DNA from: CAYMFD01 sp964389475
GTDB taxonomy: Bacteria; Bacteroidota; Bacteroidia; Chitinophagales; Saprospiraceae
Assembly: GCA_964389475.1 (NCBI GenBank)
Contig: CAYMFD010000028.1
Location: forward strand, 1 to 34,462
Length of the DNA: 34,462 nucleotides
Direction of reading: 5' to 3'
Position numbers and translations under genes: made by a program. Positions 34,089 to 34,462 of this stretch are shown in pieces; within the stretch, counting starts at the first letter, position 1; every line of letters starts with the position of its first letter. Below the pieces are notes generated by a model. It searched no databases. It saw nothing but the letters and a program-made list of their open reading frames with translations, and was not told where the DNA came from.

Positions 34089-34462
34089 TCAGAGCTCGAT
34101 TACTATCCTTAATACCGACTACTATTGAAAATGACATTAATTGCATTAGCGCCTCCAAATATGTATCGGCATTATACATCTGCAAGCCTCTGTCTACTCT
34201 CTCAACCACATATTTGCTGGTGCTGACGGCTATCTCTGTATTTTGATAATTACTGACTGCTACCACCAAATAAACACCCCCTACAAGTCTCCATCGCATG
34301 AAGATTCACAAAACAATGCCAAATGGAAGTAATGCTGCGAGATCTCATGGCAAGATCCCACAGCATTACTCTTACTATGTGCAGGTACTTAAGAGCATGA
34401 CAAGAGCCATCAACAATCTGGACAGTCTATGTCATACTTCTCCTTATGCAGGTCCCAGCTGA
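34089..34462. other. Right-edge non-coding stretch
   Basis: No gene is supported. An 80-codon minus-strand frame (34057-34299) overlaps the 3' end of the upstream gene and has no recognisable features. The stretch ends in a strong hairpin at 34328-34370. The next gene may begin beyond the window. Confidence 0.5.
34328..34370. other. Strong hairpin at the right edge
   Basis: AGTAATGCTG (34328-34337) pairs perfectly with CAGCATTACT (34361-34370). Inside, after a 3-nt by 3-nt internal loop, GATCT pairs with AGATC around a 7-nt loop. No T-run follows on either strand, so it may be a processed RNA structure, an attenuator or a protein-binding site rather than a simple terminator. Confidence 0.65.

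Noticed and set aside
34057..34299. 80-codon open frame on the minus strand at the right edge
   Set aside because: It overlaps the 3' end of the BtuF-like gene and resembles no family; more likely a chance frame.

Overview
The window looks like a chromosomal stretch of a Bacteroidota bacterium, most likely a Saprospiraceae/Lewinella-type marine or aquatic member. The reasons are a secreted choice-of-anchor B protein with a T9SS-type C-terminal sorting domain, a CrtD-CruF carotenoid pair as used for saproxanthin/flexixanthin-type pigments, a CarB without the C-terminal MGS-like domain, DUF2452 and DUF4412 proteins, TAnnTTTG -7 promoter elements, and an S23/IVP-type four-helix-bundle gene between octamer repeats. 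UGA is used as an ordinary stop (e.g. 5811-5813 and 11167-11169), so the code is standard. No tRNA, rRNA, CRISPR array or transposase gene was seen.

Layout. 86-4301 (minus): a peptidase-containing ABC exporter and its HlyD-type membrane-fusion partner, with a four-helix-bundle gene between them, bounded on both sides by 8-bp tandem repeats. The exporter has an in-frame UGA exactly where the catalytic cysteine of the C39 peptidase should be; the flanking motif is intact on both sides. This is the most striking observation in the window. 4302-5300: AT-rich spacer, then palindromic and ~51-bp tandem repeats. 5301-6920 (plus): GNAT acetyltransferase and class-V aminotransferase-fold enzyme. 6921-7541: non-coding. 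7542-7835 (minus): small conserved hypothetical, divergent from carB (8141-10957, plus). 11167-12741 (minus): RhlE-type DEAD-box helicase with a clear terminator; 12966-13598 (minus): outer-membrane barrel protein. 13718-17476 (plus): engB, a PlsB-like acyltransferase, a DEDDh exonuclease and a secreted DUF4412-like protein. 17477-17984: terminator, a 188-bp inverted-repeat element and dispersed repeats. 17985-18716 (minus): SpoU-family RNA methyltransferase, divergent from a BamA/TamA-family lipoprotein (about 18732/18783-21116, plus).

21250-23364 (plus): crtD and cruF, 3 bp apart, sharing a terminator region with a convergent cystathionine beta-synthase-like gene (23483-24493). 24733-26077 (minus): alpha/beta hydrolase and DUF2452 protein. 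26311-29543 (plus): a tightly packed regulatory operon of a lipoprotein with carboxypeptidase-regulatory-like domains, an ECF sigma factor, and a protein with a short cytoplasmic N terminus, one membrane helix and a barrel-like C terminus, probably the cognate anti-sigma or envelope sensor. 29690-34088 (plus): secreted choice-of-anchor B protein, FAD-dependent oxidoreductase and a BtuF-like metal-receptor-fold protein, each only 2 bp after the previous one. 34089-34462: non-coding, with a strong hairpin.

Most genes are intact housekeeping or envelope genes. The unusual content is the recoded or broken C39 exporter, the repeat-bounded four-helix-bundle cassette, the sigma/membrane-barrel operon and several families of non-coding repeats.
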